DNA from: Spirosoma arboris
GTDB taxonomy: Bacteria > Bacteroidota > Bacteroidia > Cytophagales > Spirosomataceae
Length of the DNA: 64,000 bases
Assembly (NCBI RefSeq): GCF_009754945.1
Contig: NZ_WPIN01000009.1
Coordinates: 124,001 to 188,000 of the forward strand
Reading direction: 5' to 3'
Within the stretch, counting starts at the first letter, position 1; the number at the start of each line of letters is the position of its first letter. The notes below the pieces were generated by a model. That model worked only from the letters and a program-made list of their open reading frames with translations, did no database searches and was not told the DNA's origin. Both the position numbers and the translations under genes were made by a program. Shown in pieces: positions 33,479 to 41,625 of this stretch.

Positions 33479-34462
33479 ATGAAGCGCGTACTTATTACCG
33501 GTGGAGCCGGATTTTTGGGGTCGCATCTTTGCGATCGATTTATTAAAGAGGGCTATCATGTGATGGCAATGGATAACCTCATTACGGGCGACATCCGTAA
33601 TATTGAGCATCTCTTCCATCTGCCAAATTTTGAGTTCTATCATCACGATGTATCCAAATACATCCATGTGCCGGGCGAATTGGATTATATTCTGCATTTT
33701 GCCTCTCCAGCCAGCCCAATTGACTACCTCAAAATTCCGATTCAGACGCTGAAAGTAGGTTCTTTGGGTATTCATAACTGCCTTGGTTTGGCACGGGTAA
33801 AAGGAGCCCGGGTGTTGATTGCATCTACGTCAGAAGTATATGGTGACCCCAATGTCCATCCGCAACCCGAAGAATATTGGGGTAATGTAAATCCAGTAGG
33901 GCCTCGGGGGGTATATGACGAAGCCAAGCGCTTTCAGGAAGCTATAACAATGGCTTACCACACCTATCATGGTCTGGAAACACGAATAGTTCGGATTTTT
34001 AATACGTATGGTCCGCGGATGCGCCTGAATGATGGTCGTGTATTGCCAGCCTTTATTGGCCAGGCACTGCGGGGTGAAGACCTGACCGTTTTTGGTGATG
34101 GGAGTCAAACACGCTCGTTCTGTTATGTAGATGATCTGGTTGAAGGTATCTATCGACTGCTGCTAAGCGATTATGCATACCCAGTCAATATTGGTAATCC
34201 GTCGGAGATTACGATTAAGGAGTTTGGCGAAGAGATTATCAAACTCACGGGTACAACTCAGCAATTGATTTTTAAAGAGTTACCTACCGATGATCCGAAA
34301 CAACGCCAACCCGATATTACTAAAGCTAAGGCTATTTTGGGATGGGAGCCTAAAGTGCCCAGAGAAGAAGGGTTAAAAGTAACCTACGATTATTTCAAAA
34401 GTTTGCCTCAGGAAGAACTCTATCGGGCAGCTTACCATCGCGAATTTGTTAAGCAGAAATAA
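33479..34462 (+). CDS. uxs: UDP-glucuronate decarboxylase (UDP-xylose synthase)
   Basis: 327 residues of the extended SDR family. NAD-binding GGAGFLGSHLCDRF, then HFASPASPIDYL, the Ser/Thr-rich ASTSEVYGDP, and catalytic Tyr146-Lys150 in YDEAKRFQEA. The HPQPEEYWGNVNPVGPR stretch is specific for UDP-xylose synthases as opposed to general epimerases. Reaction: UDP-glucuronate to UDP-xylose plus CO2. It follows ugd, giving a two-step route from UDP-glucose to UDP-xylose for cell-surface glycans. Confidence 0.92.
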   Translation: MKRVLITGGAGFLGSHLCDRFIKEGYHVMAMDNLITGDIRNIEHLFHLPNFEFYHHDVSKYIHVPGELDYILHFASPASPIDYLKIPIQTLKVGSLGIHNCLGLARVKGARVLIASTSEVYGDPNVHPQPEEYWGNVNPVGPRGVYDEAKRFQEAITMAYHTYHGLETRIVRIFNTYGPRMRLNDGRVLPAFIGQALRGEDLTVFGDGSQTRSFCYVDDLVEGIYRLLLSDYAYPVNIGNPSEITIKEFGEEIIKLTGTTQQLIFKELPTDDPKQRQPDITKAKAILGWEPKVPREEGLKVTYDYFKSLPQEELYRAAYHREFVKQK

Positions 34463-34536
34463 CGTTTGCGGTTACTAAAAAATTGCCTAATTTTACTTCA
34501 GTAACTGCCTTGGCAGTACACCTTTAGCTGTCTAAT

Positions 34537-34570
34537 AAAAACCTGCGAGCCCTATGGCCTGCAGGTTTTT
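34537..34570. terminator. Terminator between convergent uxs and LytS-type kinase genes
   Basis: AAAAACCTGC (34537-34546) and GCAGGTTTTT (34561-34570) with a 14-base loop, followed by more T on the plus strand. Works for both convergent genes. Confidence 0.75.
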
Positions 34571-34588
34571 TTGTTGGTGTCAATCAAC

Positions 34589-35923
34589 CTAATTGACAGA
34601 TACTGATTGGGGTATTAGCAACGGCAGCGTAACCTTAAACCAGCCATCCTGTTCCTCAATACGTGGGGCAGGTTGGTTCAATAGCCGGTATTTGACCGCT
34701 ATATTCGATAAGCCTACTCCATTCGATTCAACTAGCAGCGTTTTTCGTTGCAGACTATTTTCAACAATCAATTGCTGGTCTGTAGTAGTTCGAATACGAA
34801 TTTTGAGCGGATTCTGGCTAAGGACTACGTTATGTTTGACGGCATTTTCGACCAGTAACTGTAAGGTAAGCGGGGGTAGCATAGCTTCCTTATATGCTTC
34901 ATCGACCAGCACTTCCAGGCTAACTGAGCGACCAAAACGAGTTTTGAGGAGATGAAAGTACGAGTTGATGAAGCGTAATTCGATAGCCAAGGTGGTCAAT
35001 TCGTTTTCGTTGCTACGTAGCAGATAGCGGTAAACGTTCGATAGTTCATCGACAAATTCGCCGGCTTGAGTGGGGCTCTCATCAATTAATGAGGAAAGAG
35101 TATTCAGTCCATTAAACAAAAAATGGGGATTGATCTGGCTTTGTAGGGCCCTCATCTGCATTTCCGTCTTTTCCTGTTGCATACGCTGTAAGGCCAGATC
35201 GGCTTCAAGAAATTCGCGGTGGTGTTGCTCGCGCTCACGTTCCAGTTCTTTTTCCAGGACTGCTTTATTGACCGCTTCGCGTCGGTGCCGATACGAAATA
35301 CCCAGCGCAAAAAAGATTAAATCCAGCACCACGCCTGTCTGAACAAATAAGTCGGGATGTTGCCAAAACGGTAGTTGTAAGTTGAGGCTAGGTGAGCGTA
35401 CGAGTAAAATAAACGTTATCGCATGATTGATTAACAAGGAGGCAGTTCCGGCAACAAAAAAGCGTGCGACTACATCTTTCGACCGGAAAAACGAAAATAC
35501 GATATAACCTCCCACGCCCAGTAAGGCAAACCGAACGGGCTGAAGCAAGATGGTGTGTAGTTTGGTCTGCCAGAAATCGGTAAACAGGTAGATATACGTT
35601 TTGACAACGCAGTAGGCAATCAGCAGCCACTGCACCATGGCCACCCAGCGCAGAAACTTGGGCCTTTCTCGAAGGTTCAGGAAAATCTTAGCTAATTCGA
35701 GATAAAGAATGTAACCCGTATAAGAGAGGATGAGTTTGTAGAAATTGGCAATGTTGTAGGGCAATAAGAAATGATTGATGGTGAAGTAAATCGCCCATAT
35801 TAACGTGTAGATGGAGTATATACCATAGATACGCTCCCGGTACATGAACCACTGAACCGAATTAGCCAGTAGCATCGCCAATACCATACCCAGAAAGAGT
35901 GGAGACCAGGCTTCGTACGTCAT
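34589..35923 (-). CDS. LytS/YehU-type membrane histidine kinase
   Basis: 444 residues: six or seven membrane helices (about 5-215), a coiled coil rich in Glu/Arg (about 225-255), then the His_kinase domain with His267 in QINPHFLFNGLNTL and a divergent ATPase (LVENAVKHN, GVGLSNI). This kinase type normally pairs with a LytTR response regulator encoded next to it, which is missing here, so it is an orphan. The signal is unknown. Confidence 0.88.
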   Translation of the reverse strand: MTYEAWSPLFLGMVLAMLLANSVQWFMYRERIYGIYSIYTLIWAIYFTINHFLLPYNIANFYKLILSYTGYILYLELAKIFLNLRERPKFLRWVAMVQWLLIAYCVVKTYIYLFTDFWQTKLHTILLQPVRFALLGVGGYIVFSFFRSKDVVARFFVAGTASLLINHAITFILLVRSPSLNLQLPFWQHPDLFVQTGVVLDLIFFALGISYRHRREAVNKAVLEKELEREREQHHREFLEADLALQRMQQEKTEMQMRALQSQINPHFLFNGLNTLSSLIDESPTQAGEFVDELSNVYRYLLRSNENELTTLAIELRFINSYFHLLKTRFGRSVSLEVLVDEAYKEAMLPPLTLQLLVENAVKHNVVLSQNPLKIRIRTTTDQQLIVENSLQRKTLLVESNGVGLSNIAVKYRLLNQPAPRIEEQDGWFKVTLPLLIPQSVSVN

Positions 35924-35956
35924 TAATCAAGTAAAAGAAGTTCTCAAGAGGATAAA

Positions 35957-35964
35957 CAAAGATA
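35957..35964 (-). promoter_or_regulatory. -7 promoter element of the LytS-type kinase gene
   Basis: The minus strand reads TATCTTTG, 33 bp upstream of the ATG at 35923. Matches TAnnTTTG; no good -33. Confidence 0.35.
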
Positions 35965-36168
35965 CGAAAATCAACCTGTACTAATTTAATGTGCCCTATT
36001 TAGTGGATAAGACGCTACACGAACGGTTCTATGGTAGGCTGAATCGTAGTATAGTCTTAACATCGGTGCCGAAAAATTAGAATCACTTCACCTGGTTTCC
36101 TTCACAGTTCAGGATGCTCTTTAGGCAGTTCACACAAGGGGAGCTGGCTTACTGGGTAGGGGTTGTTG

Positions 36169-36176
36169 TACGTTTG
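36169..36176 (+). promoter_or_regulatory. -7 promoter element of the outer-membrane barrel gene
   Basis: TACGTTTG matches TAnnTTTG, 38 bp before the ATG at 36215. It argues against the in-frame GTG at 36179 as translation start. Confidence 0.4.
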
Positions 36177-36214
36177 TAGTGTTCCTCAGAAAAAACGAAA
36201 ACAACAACTACAAA

Positions 36215-36991
36215 ATGAAGACAATTACTCAATTCACTGCCTTAGTATTGGCCTTTACACTCTCCATAGGCTCAACTTTGGCTCAACAACCTGTTCGTCG
36301 TCCAGTTACTAAAACCGCAACCCGGCCTAATTCATCCGCCACCGGTTCCTCAGTGAGTCAGGCGAAAAAACCGACTGTTGCCACTACAGCCACTGCCAAA
36401 CCCCAGCCGCAAATACAGCAAGCACCGGCTCCAGAAACCAGTCAGGCTCCAGTTGTTACACGTCAGGCCGAAGCTCGTCCACAACCAGTTGCTCATACGG
36501 CGCCTTCCCGCACTTATGCAAAGCCTTCCCGTAACAGTATCAGTCATCCATTATATCTGAATGCTGGCGTTGGTTTGGCAACGTACTACGGTGGTGGCTT
36601 TCCAATTGGCGTATCGCTGGAAGCAGGTGTGAAAAATAACTTTTCGGTAGGTGGCTCGATCGACTATTTCCACTACAACTATGGTTACTATTCTGGTGGG
36701 TACAACTTCGTTTTGGCAGGTGTCCGCGCTTCTTACCATCTGGGCGACGCCTTTGGGGTTCAGGATGCTAATTTTGATCCATATATCGGGGCAACATTAG
36801 GTTTCCGTTACGCTCGTTATAGCGACTCGTACGGCTACAGTTACAGCGACTATGGCAGTGGCTACAACAGTGGCTTATGGCTGGGTATTCATGTTGGTGC
36901 CCGCTACTTCTTCAGCCCTAAAGTTGGTGCGTTTGCCGAAGTCGGTTATGGTGTTTCAGCGCTGAAACTAGGTCTGGCAGCAAAATTTTAA
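36215..36991 (+). CDS. Outer-membrane beta-barrel protein with Pro/Thr-rich linker
   Basis: 258 residues from the ATG at 36215 (MKTITQFTALVLAF), with signal peptide to about residue 23. Residues 24-110 are low in complexity, rich in Ala, Pro, Gln and Thr, and probably span the periplasm or exterior. Residues 115-258 form an eight-stranded type barrel with Gly/Tyr-rich strands (YLNAGVGLATYYGGGFPIG, FNYGYYSGGYNF-like segments, ARYFFSPKVGAFAEVGYG) ending in Phe. Role unknown; likely structural. Confidence 0.8.
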   Translation: MKTITQFTALVLAFTLSIGSTLAQQPVRRPVTKTATRPNSSATGSSVSQAKKPTVATTATAKPQPQIQQAPAPETSQAPVVTRQAEARPQPVAHTAPSRTYAKPSRNSISHPLYLNAGVGLATYYGGGFPIGVSLEAGVKNNFSVGGSIDYFHYNYGYYSGGYNFVLAGVRASYHLGDAFGVQDANFDPYIGATLGFRYARYSDSYGYSYSDYGSGYNSGLWLGIHVGARYFFSPKVGAFAEVGYGVSALKLGLAAKF

Positions 36992-37029
36992 AACGATACA
37001 TTTCCTCAAAAACCAAAACAACAAAGACA

Positions 37030-37137
37030 ATGAAAACAACACGACAAATTCGCACTATTTTCCGCACCGAGCGGGCTCGATTATTGGGTGTGGGAACGGC
37101 AGTTTCCCGTCCAGTACGACGGACCGCCGTCTACTAA
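37030..37137 (+). CDS. Possible 35-residue basic small protein
   Basis: A short frame (MKTTRQIRTIFRTERARLLG and on to a Tyr) starting 38 bp after the barrel gene. Its leader ACAACAAAGACA resembles that of the barrel gene (ACAACAACTACA). The product has eight Arg plus one Lys. It lies before the shared terminator at 37180. Whether it is translated is unknown. Confidence 0.4.
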   Translation: MKTTRQIRTIFRTERARLLGVGTAVSRPVRRTAVY

Positions 37138-37179
37138 ACAGATTGCTAATGATAGTAGTAATCCGACACCAGATCAGAC

Positions 37180-37222
37180 AAAACCACAACCAGTTGCTTC
37201 AGTAGCTTCGGGTTGTGGTTTT
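37180..37222 (+). terminator. Terminator after the barrel gene
   Basis: AAAACCACAACC (37180-37191) pairs with GGTTGTGGTTTT (37211-37222), 19-base loop, with a T-run on the plus strand. It can also serve the convergent lipoprotein gene. Confidence 0.75.
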
Positions 37223-37243
37223 TAGTTTTAAGCCAACCCGCGT

Positions 37244-37660
37244 TTACTTTATTCGTAAGAAGCCTAAATGACACCCTTCGTAGCAGGACTGATATAGTTT
37301 AAGCGTATCGTTGCGGAGATAAACTCGTTCATAATAATCAGTTGTATTGGGAGCAAAGTGGATAAGGACCATCTGATTCGTGGTGTCAAGACGAAATTGG
37401 CTAAACGTCTGATAGGCTTTTAAGTCATCACCCTGCGCCTGCATATGGCCATCGGCTGCGAACGTCAGGGTTTGTTCGGGTTTGGATGGGATCTTGTCGA
37501 TAATATAGCCAGCTCCTGGTGAGTATCCTCTTTCGGCCAATAACCATGTTCCAGGTAATCCATCTCCATGCACAGGCGTCACAGAATCATCCGATGTTTT
37601 GTCGGAATGGCAATTCACTAGCGTAGCCAATAGCATCAGGACAATCAACCAGCGGGTCAT
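37244..37660 (-). CDS. Small lipoprotein, lipocalin-like
   Basis: 138 residues; signal peptide with lipobox LVNC (Cys17). The mature part GTWLLAERGYSPGAGYI, LTFAADGHMQAQGDD and VYLRNDTLKLY has the GxW opening and beta pattern of small lipocalin-type lipoproteins common in Cytophagales. Function unknown. Two Cys in YQSCYEGCHLG may form a disulfide. Confidence 0.75.
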   Translation of the reverse strand: MTRWLIVLMLLATLVNCHSDKTSDDSVTPVHGDGLPGTWLLAERGYSPGAGYIIDKIPSKPEQTLTFAADGHMQAQGDDLKAYQTFSQFRLDTTNQMVLIHFAPNTTDYYERVYLRNDTLKLYQSCYEGCHLGFLRIK

Positions 37661-37894
37661 GAGTTTTCTATTTTTCTGATAACGACTCCCCTGACTACCA
37701 AAAGGTTCGAATCAACTTAGTTTTGTGTAAGGATTATTACTTAGTGTACTAATTATTATTAGGCTCATTATAAATAAATTAATGGTGAGTAAATTGAGGT
37801 TAAATTTTTATTAAAGCTGCCACATTTTTTGGGACAGTAGCGTATAGCTTCTTGAAACCTAAAATGATTTTTAGTCCCCTAAACGGATAATCCA

Positions 37895-38341
37895 ATGAAG
37901 AAACTGATTGTAACTAGTTGTGTGGTAGCAACGTTGCTGGGCGGATATGCCTGTACGAAGAGTTCAGACCTCTCTCCTGACGACACAAGTGCCGAAGCTC
38001 GTACGTCATCTGTCTCGTCAGGTTCGGCGACCGGACCTCATAGCGGAACAGGTACACCTCCGCACAGTGGTACTGATACACCACCCCATAGTGGGACAGG
38101 AACTCCTCCTGGTGGTCCTCATAGTGGTACCGCTACCGGACCTCACAGTGGTACTGATACACCACCGCATAGTGGTACCGACACTCATCCGCATAGTGGA
38201 ACCGGAACACCCCCCTATAGTGGCACAGCTACCCCTCCGCATAGTGGCACTGATACCCCTCCGCACAGTGGCACTGATACGCCACCGCATAGTGGAACAG
38301 GCGGCCCCGGAGGTCCTCCTCGTGGTCCGAAACACGGTTAA
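37895..38341 (+). CDS. Lipoprotein with eleven PHSGT repeats
   Basis: 148 residues: lipoprotein signal (MKKLIVTSCVVATLLGGYAC, lipobox GYAC, Cys20), a short spacer, then residues 47-136 made of eleven near-identical units of about eight residues, T-P-P-H-S-G-T-(D/G/A), with one Tyr variant, ending in a Gly/Pro/Lys tail. It is unlikely to fold into a globule; the regular His every eight residues could bind metal or the repeat may be a surface brush. I know no named family. Own terminator follows at once. Confidence 0.75.
   Translation: MKKLIVTSCVVATLLGGYACTKSSDLSPDDTSAEARTSSVSSGSATGPHSGTGTPPHSGTDTPPHSGTGTPPGGPHSGTATGPHSGTDTPPHSGTDTHPHSGTGTPPYSGTATPPHSGTDTPPHSGTDTPPHSGTGGPGGPPRGPKHG
38033..38301 (+). 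repeat. Tandem coding repeat, 24-bp units
   Basis: Eleven copies of a unit near CCNCAYAGTGGTACTGATACN within the lipoprotein gene. Third-position changes keep the protein repeat, so copies are under protein-level selection. Such arrays tend to change length between strains. Confidence 0.85.
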
Positions 38342-38351
38342 ACTACCTCAT

Positions 38352-38389
38352 AAAAAAGTCAGCCTCATTCGAATGAGGCTGACTTTTTT
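38352..38389. terminator. Bidirectional terminator
   Basis: Perfect 19-bp arms with no spacer (38352-38389), A6 at one end and T7 at the other. It lies between the PHSGT lipoprotein gene and the convergent coiled-coil gene. Confidence 0.88.
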
Positions 38390-38411
38390 TATACACCGAC
38401 TCTGGACGGAA

Positions 38412-38891
38412 TTACTCGCCAAATAAACTGTGCCAAACACCTTTAGCCTTTTCTTTGGCCACTTCAATCTGAAGGGCCGCTTCGGCTTTTAGTTCGTCTA
38501 ATTTGACCTGTGCCGCTTCTAGTTGTACGGCTGCTTCGGCTTTCATCTCGTCGAACTTATCTTCGGCTACATCCGACAGTTCATCCGCTTTGGCAGAAGC
38601 TGCGGCAAAAGCCGTTTCGGCTTGAGCTTGCAGGTTGGCTAAATTCTCAGCGGTCGATGCTTTAGCCGCTTCGAAATGTTCCGTTGCTTTCGCTTTAAGC
38701 CCGTCAATATCAATGTCCTTCCCAAATTCCTGCGCCTGAGCCACTAATTTATCTTTCAGTTCGTCGAGTTGGGTAGCGGCTGAGTCGAGGTGCTGGCTCG
38801 CTTCGGTTTTAAACGCTTCGAGTTTCTCAGCAGTTGTTGCTTTCGCAGCCTGCACATCGGCAGCAGCTTTCGCTTTTTCGTTGTTTTCCAT
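38412..38891 (-). CDS. Ala/Glu/Lys-rich coiled-coil protein
   Basis: 159 residues, no signal peptide. Nearly all helix, in about 11-residue periods such as AEAAVQLEAAQVKLDELKAEA repeated with change, without Cys. It resembles LEA-like or apolipoprotein-like stress proteins. The one hydrophobic tail, KGVWHSLFGE, could dock it. Function unknown; a role in desiccation or membrane protection is inference from composition only. Confidence 0.7.
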   Translation of the reverse strand: MENNEKAKAAADVQAAKATTAEKLEAFKTEASQHLDSAATQLDELKDKLVAQAQEFGKDIDIDGLKAKATEHFEAAKASTAENLANLQAQAETAFAAASAKADELSDVAEDKFDEMKAEAAVQLEAAQVKLDELKAEAALQIEVAKEKAKGVWHSLFGE

Positions 38892-39023
38892 AGAATTTAT
38901 TCGTGGGATTTTGGGTAAAGTTGAGAAAATTGGGGGAAATGCTACCTAGAATGGGAAGAAGGGTAAAATGAGCACGAAATGAGGTCAAAATCTTATTTCT
39001 TTCTTGATTATCCCTTTGGCTGA

Positions 39024-39593
39024 TCAGCCTCCCAATCGCCGAATTATCAAACTATTGACTAACTCAAAAAGGTTAGCTGGTTTAAGCGTTCGCCAGTTGG
39101 CAATGTCGAGCGTGCCACCGAAATTGATGTAATAATCGAGATGGTATTTCTTCCATTCGCGTTCGATAAACTCCGGTGAGTGAATGGCCGCAATCCAACC
39201 ATCTTCTACATCCTCAAACCATTCTTCATAGTAACTATCGTCGGAACCGTGGAAGTTGAGAATGTTCTCACTAATCAGGATAAAGTATTTGATTCCTTCC
39301 TGCACAAGTGGGTCGATAACCTGGCGCTTCAGGTACATGATGTCGTTGTGCAGGGTATCATTCCACTCGCCAAATAATTCGATCACTACATACTGCCGAT
39401 CATAGTTGGCAAACAGTATCTTGCAGTACAATGTTTCGGAACCTATATCGTCCCAAAGGGGATGAATGTAGTAGCCGTAAATCGTGTTTTCGTACTGCTG
39501 CATGTTGTATTCACGCTCATAAAACGGCGACTGTTCGTCTTCCGACGCGGTGTAATACTTCTCCCAGCCGTAGAAAGGTTCAATATCTTGCAT
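39024..39593 (-). CDS. Conserved hypothetical protein
   Basis: 189 residues rich in Tyr, Trp, Asp and Glu, with no signal peptide. The core has LYCKILFANYDRQYVVIELF, DPLVQEGIKYFILISENILN and EEWFEDVEDGWIAA, compatible with an alpha/beta fold. I do not recognise a family. It is alone on its strand, divergent from the SDR gene. Confidence 0.65.
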   Translation of the reverse strand: MQDIEPFYGWEKYYTASEDEQSPFYEREYNMQQYENTIYGYYIHPLWDDIGSETLYCKILFANYDRQYVVIELFGEWNDTLHNDIMYLKRQVIDPLVQEGIKYFILISENILNFHGSDDSYYEEWFEDVEDGWIAAIHSPEFIEREWKKYHLDYYINFGGTLDIANWRTLKPANLFELVNSLIIRRLGG

Positions 39594-39749
39594 AGGTTAA
39601 TGAATTGATAAATGACCGTGCCACCGGTACAGTGAATAGGTGAGTTGAAGTTATTCGCTCGTTCTCTCATTTCCTCATTCACTTAGTATAAAAAACATAA
39701 CGTTAACGTATGCGCGATTGTTGAGGCAGATAATGGGTATGTTTACGCC

Positions 39750-40616
39750 ATGAAACCCGTTAGCAAAAATATTCTGATTACTGGTGTCTCAACGGGTATT
39801 GGCTACGGTGCGGCTAAATACTTTCTCCGGTGTGGTTATACCGTTTTCGGGAGCGTTCGAACGCAAACAGATGCCAACCGCTTGCAGGCTGAATTTGGTG
39901 AGTCATTTACTCCACTGCTGTTTGATGTAACGGATGCCGAAGCCGTAACGAAAGCGGCACAATTCCTAACGGAACGACTAGCTGGCAATGGTCTGGGCGG
40001 TCTAATCAACAATGCTGGTATTGCCATTGGTGGGCCACTACAATACCAGCCAATGGACGTTTTTTGGCACCATTTCGAAGTAAATGTGTTGGGCTTAGTT
40101 CAGGTTACGCAGGCATTTTTGCCGCTGCTGGGTGCTCGCGACAACCACCCGGTTCAGCCGGGCCGAATTCTGAATATTAGTTCGGTAAATGGGCAGGTTG
40201 CTATTCCGTTTATGGGCGCGTATGTTGGATCGAAACATGCCGTTGAAGGCTTGTCGCATAGCCTGCGTCGTGAATTGGTCTTATTGGGTATTAAAGTGAT
40301 TATTATAGGTCCGGGGGCGGTTAAAACACCGATCTGGGGAAAAGGCACGGATATGAGCCCTTATAAAAACACGCCTTATTACCCAGCTATGCAGCGATTT
40401 TTGAAACAGGTCGAAGTATCTGAAAGCAAAGGTTTCTCAATCGACTATCTTGGCGAACGCATCGTGAAAATTTATGAAACCGATCGACCCCGCGTGCGCT
40501 ATGCCCTTGTGCCTGGTAAGTTTATGGGCTGGATTTTGCCCCGGCTCTTACCCGCCTGGGTATTGGATTGGGTGCTGGGACGAATTAGTGGATTGCGAGA
40601 GCCGAAATCGTCGTAA
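39750..40616 (+). CDS. Short-chain dehydrogenase/reductase
   Basis: 288 residues, classical SDR. NAD(P) binding TGVSTGIG (about 12-19), NNAGIAIGGP, the Ser in LNISSVNG, and Tyr158-Lys162 in YVGSKHAVEG. The long C-terminal part (MGWILPRLLPAWVLDWVLG) resembles retinol- or steroid-dehydrogenase-type members and may touch membrane. Substrate unknown. The MBL-fold gene follows 112 bp later past a palindrome. Confidence 0.88.
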   Translation: MKPVSKNILITGVSTGIGYGAAKYFLRCGYTVFGSVRTQTDANRLQAEFGESFTPLLFDVTDAEAVTKAAQFLTERLAGNGLGGLINNAGIAIGGPLQYQPMDVFWHHFEVNVLGLVQVTQAFLPLLGARDNHPVQPGRILNISSVNGQVAIPFMGAYVGSKHAVEGLSHSLRRELVLLGIKVIIIGPGAVKTPIWGKGTDMSPYKNTPYYPAMQRFLKQVEVSESKGFSIDYLGERIVKIYETDRPRVRYALVPGKFMGWILPRLLPAWVLDWVLGRISGLREPKSS

Positions 40617-40626
40617 CATAAAAAGT

Positions 40627-40719
40627 TAGTAAGTTGTGAGTAGGTAAGTAGTAGGTGGCTGACGCTAAAGCAATTCATTTACATCAGCCACTTACTACTT
40701 ACCAGCTTACAACTTACTA
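40627..40719. repeat. Imperfect 36-bp inverted repeat between SDR and hydrolase genes
   Basis: Arms 40627-40662 and 40684-40719 pair with about five mismatches. Each arm is built from short GTAAGT/GTAGGT-like units. Unlike most palindromes here it lies between co-directional genes, ending 9 bp before the next start codon. Confidence 0.8.
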
Positions 40720-40728
40720 CTCACAAAC

Positions 40729-41574
40729 ATGCTTAAACCCGCTTTTCAAAAAGACGAAGCCCTTTTGGCTGATATCGAAGCTTCTCGAAATCAGTCTGAT
40801 ACCTTGCATAGTTGGTGGCTTGGCCAAAGTGGATTTTTACTTCAATACAACGGCAAGCATCTGCTGTTTGACCCATACCTTTCAGATTCACTAAGTCGGA
40901 AATACGCCAATACCGATAAGCCGCATGTGCGAATTTCAGAGCTTGTAATCGATCCCGCTCGCTTACCAATGATCGACGTTGTTACGTCGAGCCATAATCA
41001 TACTGATCATTTGGATGCCGAAACGCTGTTGCCACTTATGGCGGCTAACCCAAATTTACAGTTTGTAATACCCGAAGCTAACCGCACATTTATTGCTGAT
41101 CGACTTAAAACAGATGCGATCTGGCCCATTGGCCTGACCGACGGGCAGACAGCAACGGTTGATGGATTTGTGTTTCACGGCGTTCCGGCTGCCCATAATG
41201 AACTCGAACGGGATGCCGAAGGGCGTTGTAAATTCATGGGTTTTGTCGTAGAAGTGGGGCCTTATCGGATTTACCATTCTGGCGATACACTCTGGTACGA
41301 AGGCATAGTAGATATCCTGCGACCATTCAATATAGACGTTGCATTTTTACCCATCAACGGCAATAAACCCGAACGACGGGTAGCTGGTAATCTCAACCCC
41401 GACGAAGCTGCCCGATTGGGTCGCGAGATAGGGGCCAGGCTGGTTATCCCGCACCATTACGATTTATTTGAATTCAACACGGCTGATCCTGCCGACTTTG
41501 TGAATGCCTGCAAGCAGTATGGCACGCCTTATCGTGTCATGCAGTTGGGTGAGCGGGTAAGTATAAGTCGGTAG
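40729..41574 (+). CDS. Metallo-beta-lactamase-fold hydrolase, UlaG-like
   Basis: 281 residues, cytoplasmic. The metal-binding motif is His89-Asn-His91-Thr-Asp93-His94 in SSHNHTDHLD, with IYHSGDTLW and IPHHYDLF giving the further ligands. This pattern resembles UlaG/YtnP-type hydrolases (phospholactone, lactone or similar small esters). The substrate is not known. The FG-GAP gene begins at the next base after its stop. Confidence 0.85.
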   Translation: MLKPAFQKDEALLADIEASRNQSDTLHSWWLGQSGFLLQYNGKHLLFDPYLSDSLSRKYANTDKPHVRISELVIDPARLPMIDVVTSSHNHTDHLDAETLLPLMAANPNLQFVIPEANRTFIADRLKTDAIWPIGLTDGQTATVDGFVFHGVPAAHNELERDAEGRCKFMGFVVEVGPYRIYHSGDTLWYEGIVDILRPFNIDVAFLPINGNKPERRVAGNLNPDEAARLGREIGARLVIPHHYDLFEFNTADPADFVNACKQYGTPYRVMQLGERVSISR

Positions 41575-41625
41575 ATGTATAGGGCAGAACCCTTTAGCCT
41601 ATTGACGTGGTCTAACCAAAACGCG

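Noticed and set aside
37947..38426. 159-codon frame overlapping the PHSGT lipoprotein gene, and a 105-codon frame opposite it
   Set aside because: Both are by-products of the 24-bp coding repeat, which keeps all frames open. Only the PHSGT frame has a signal peptide and ends at the terminator.
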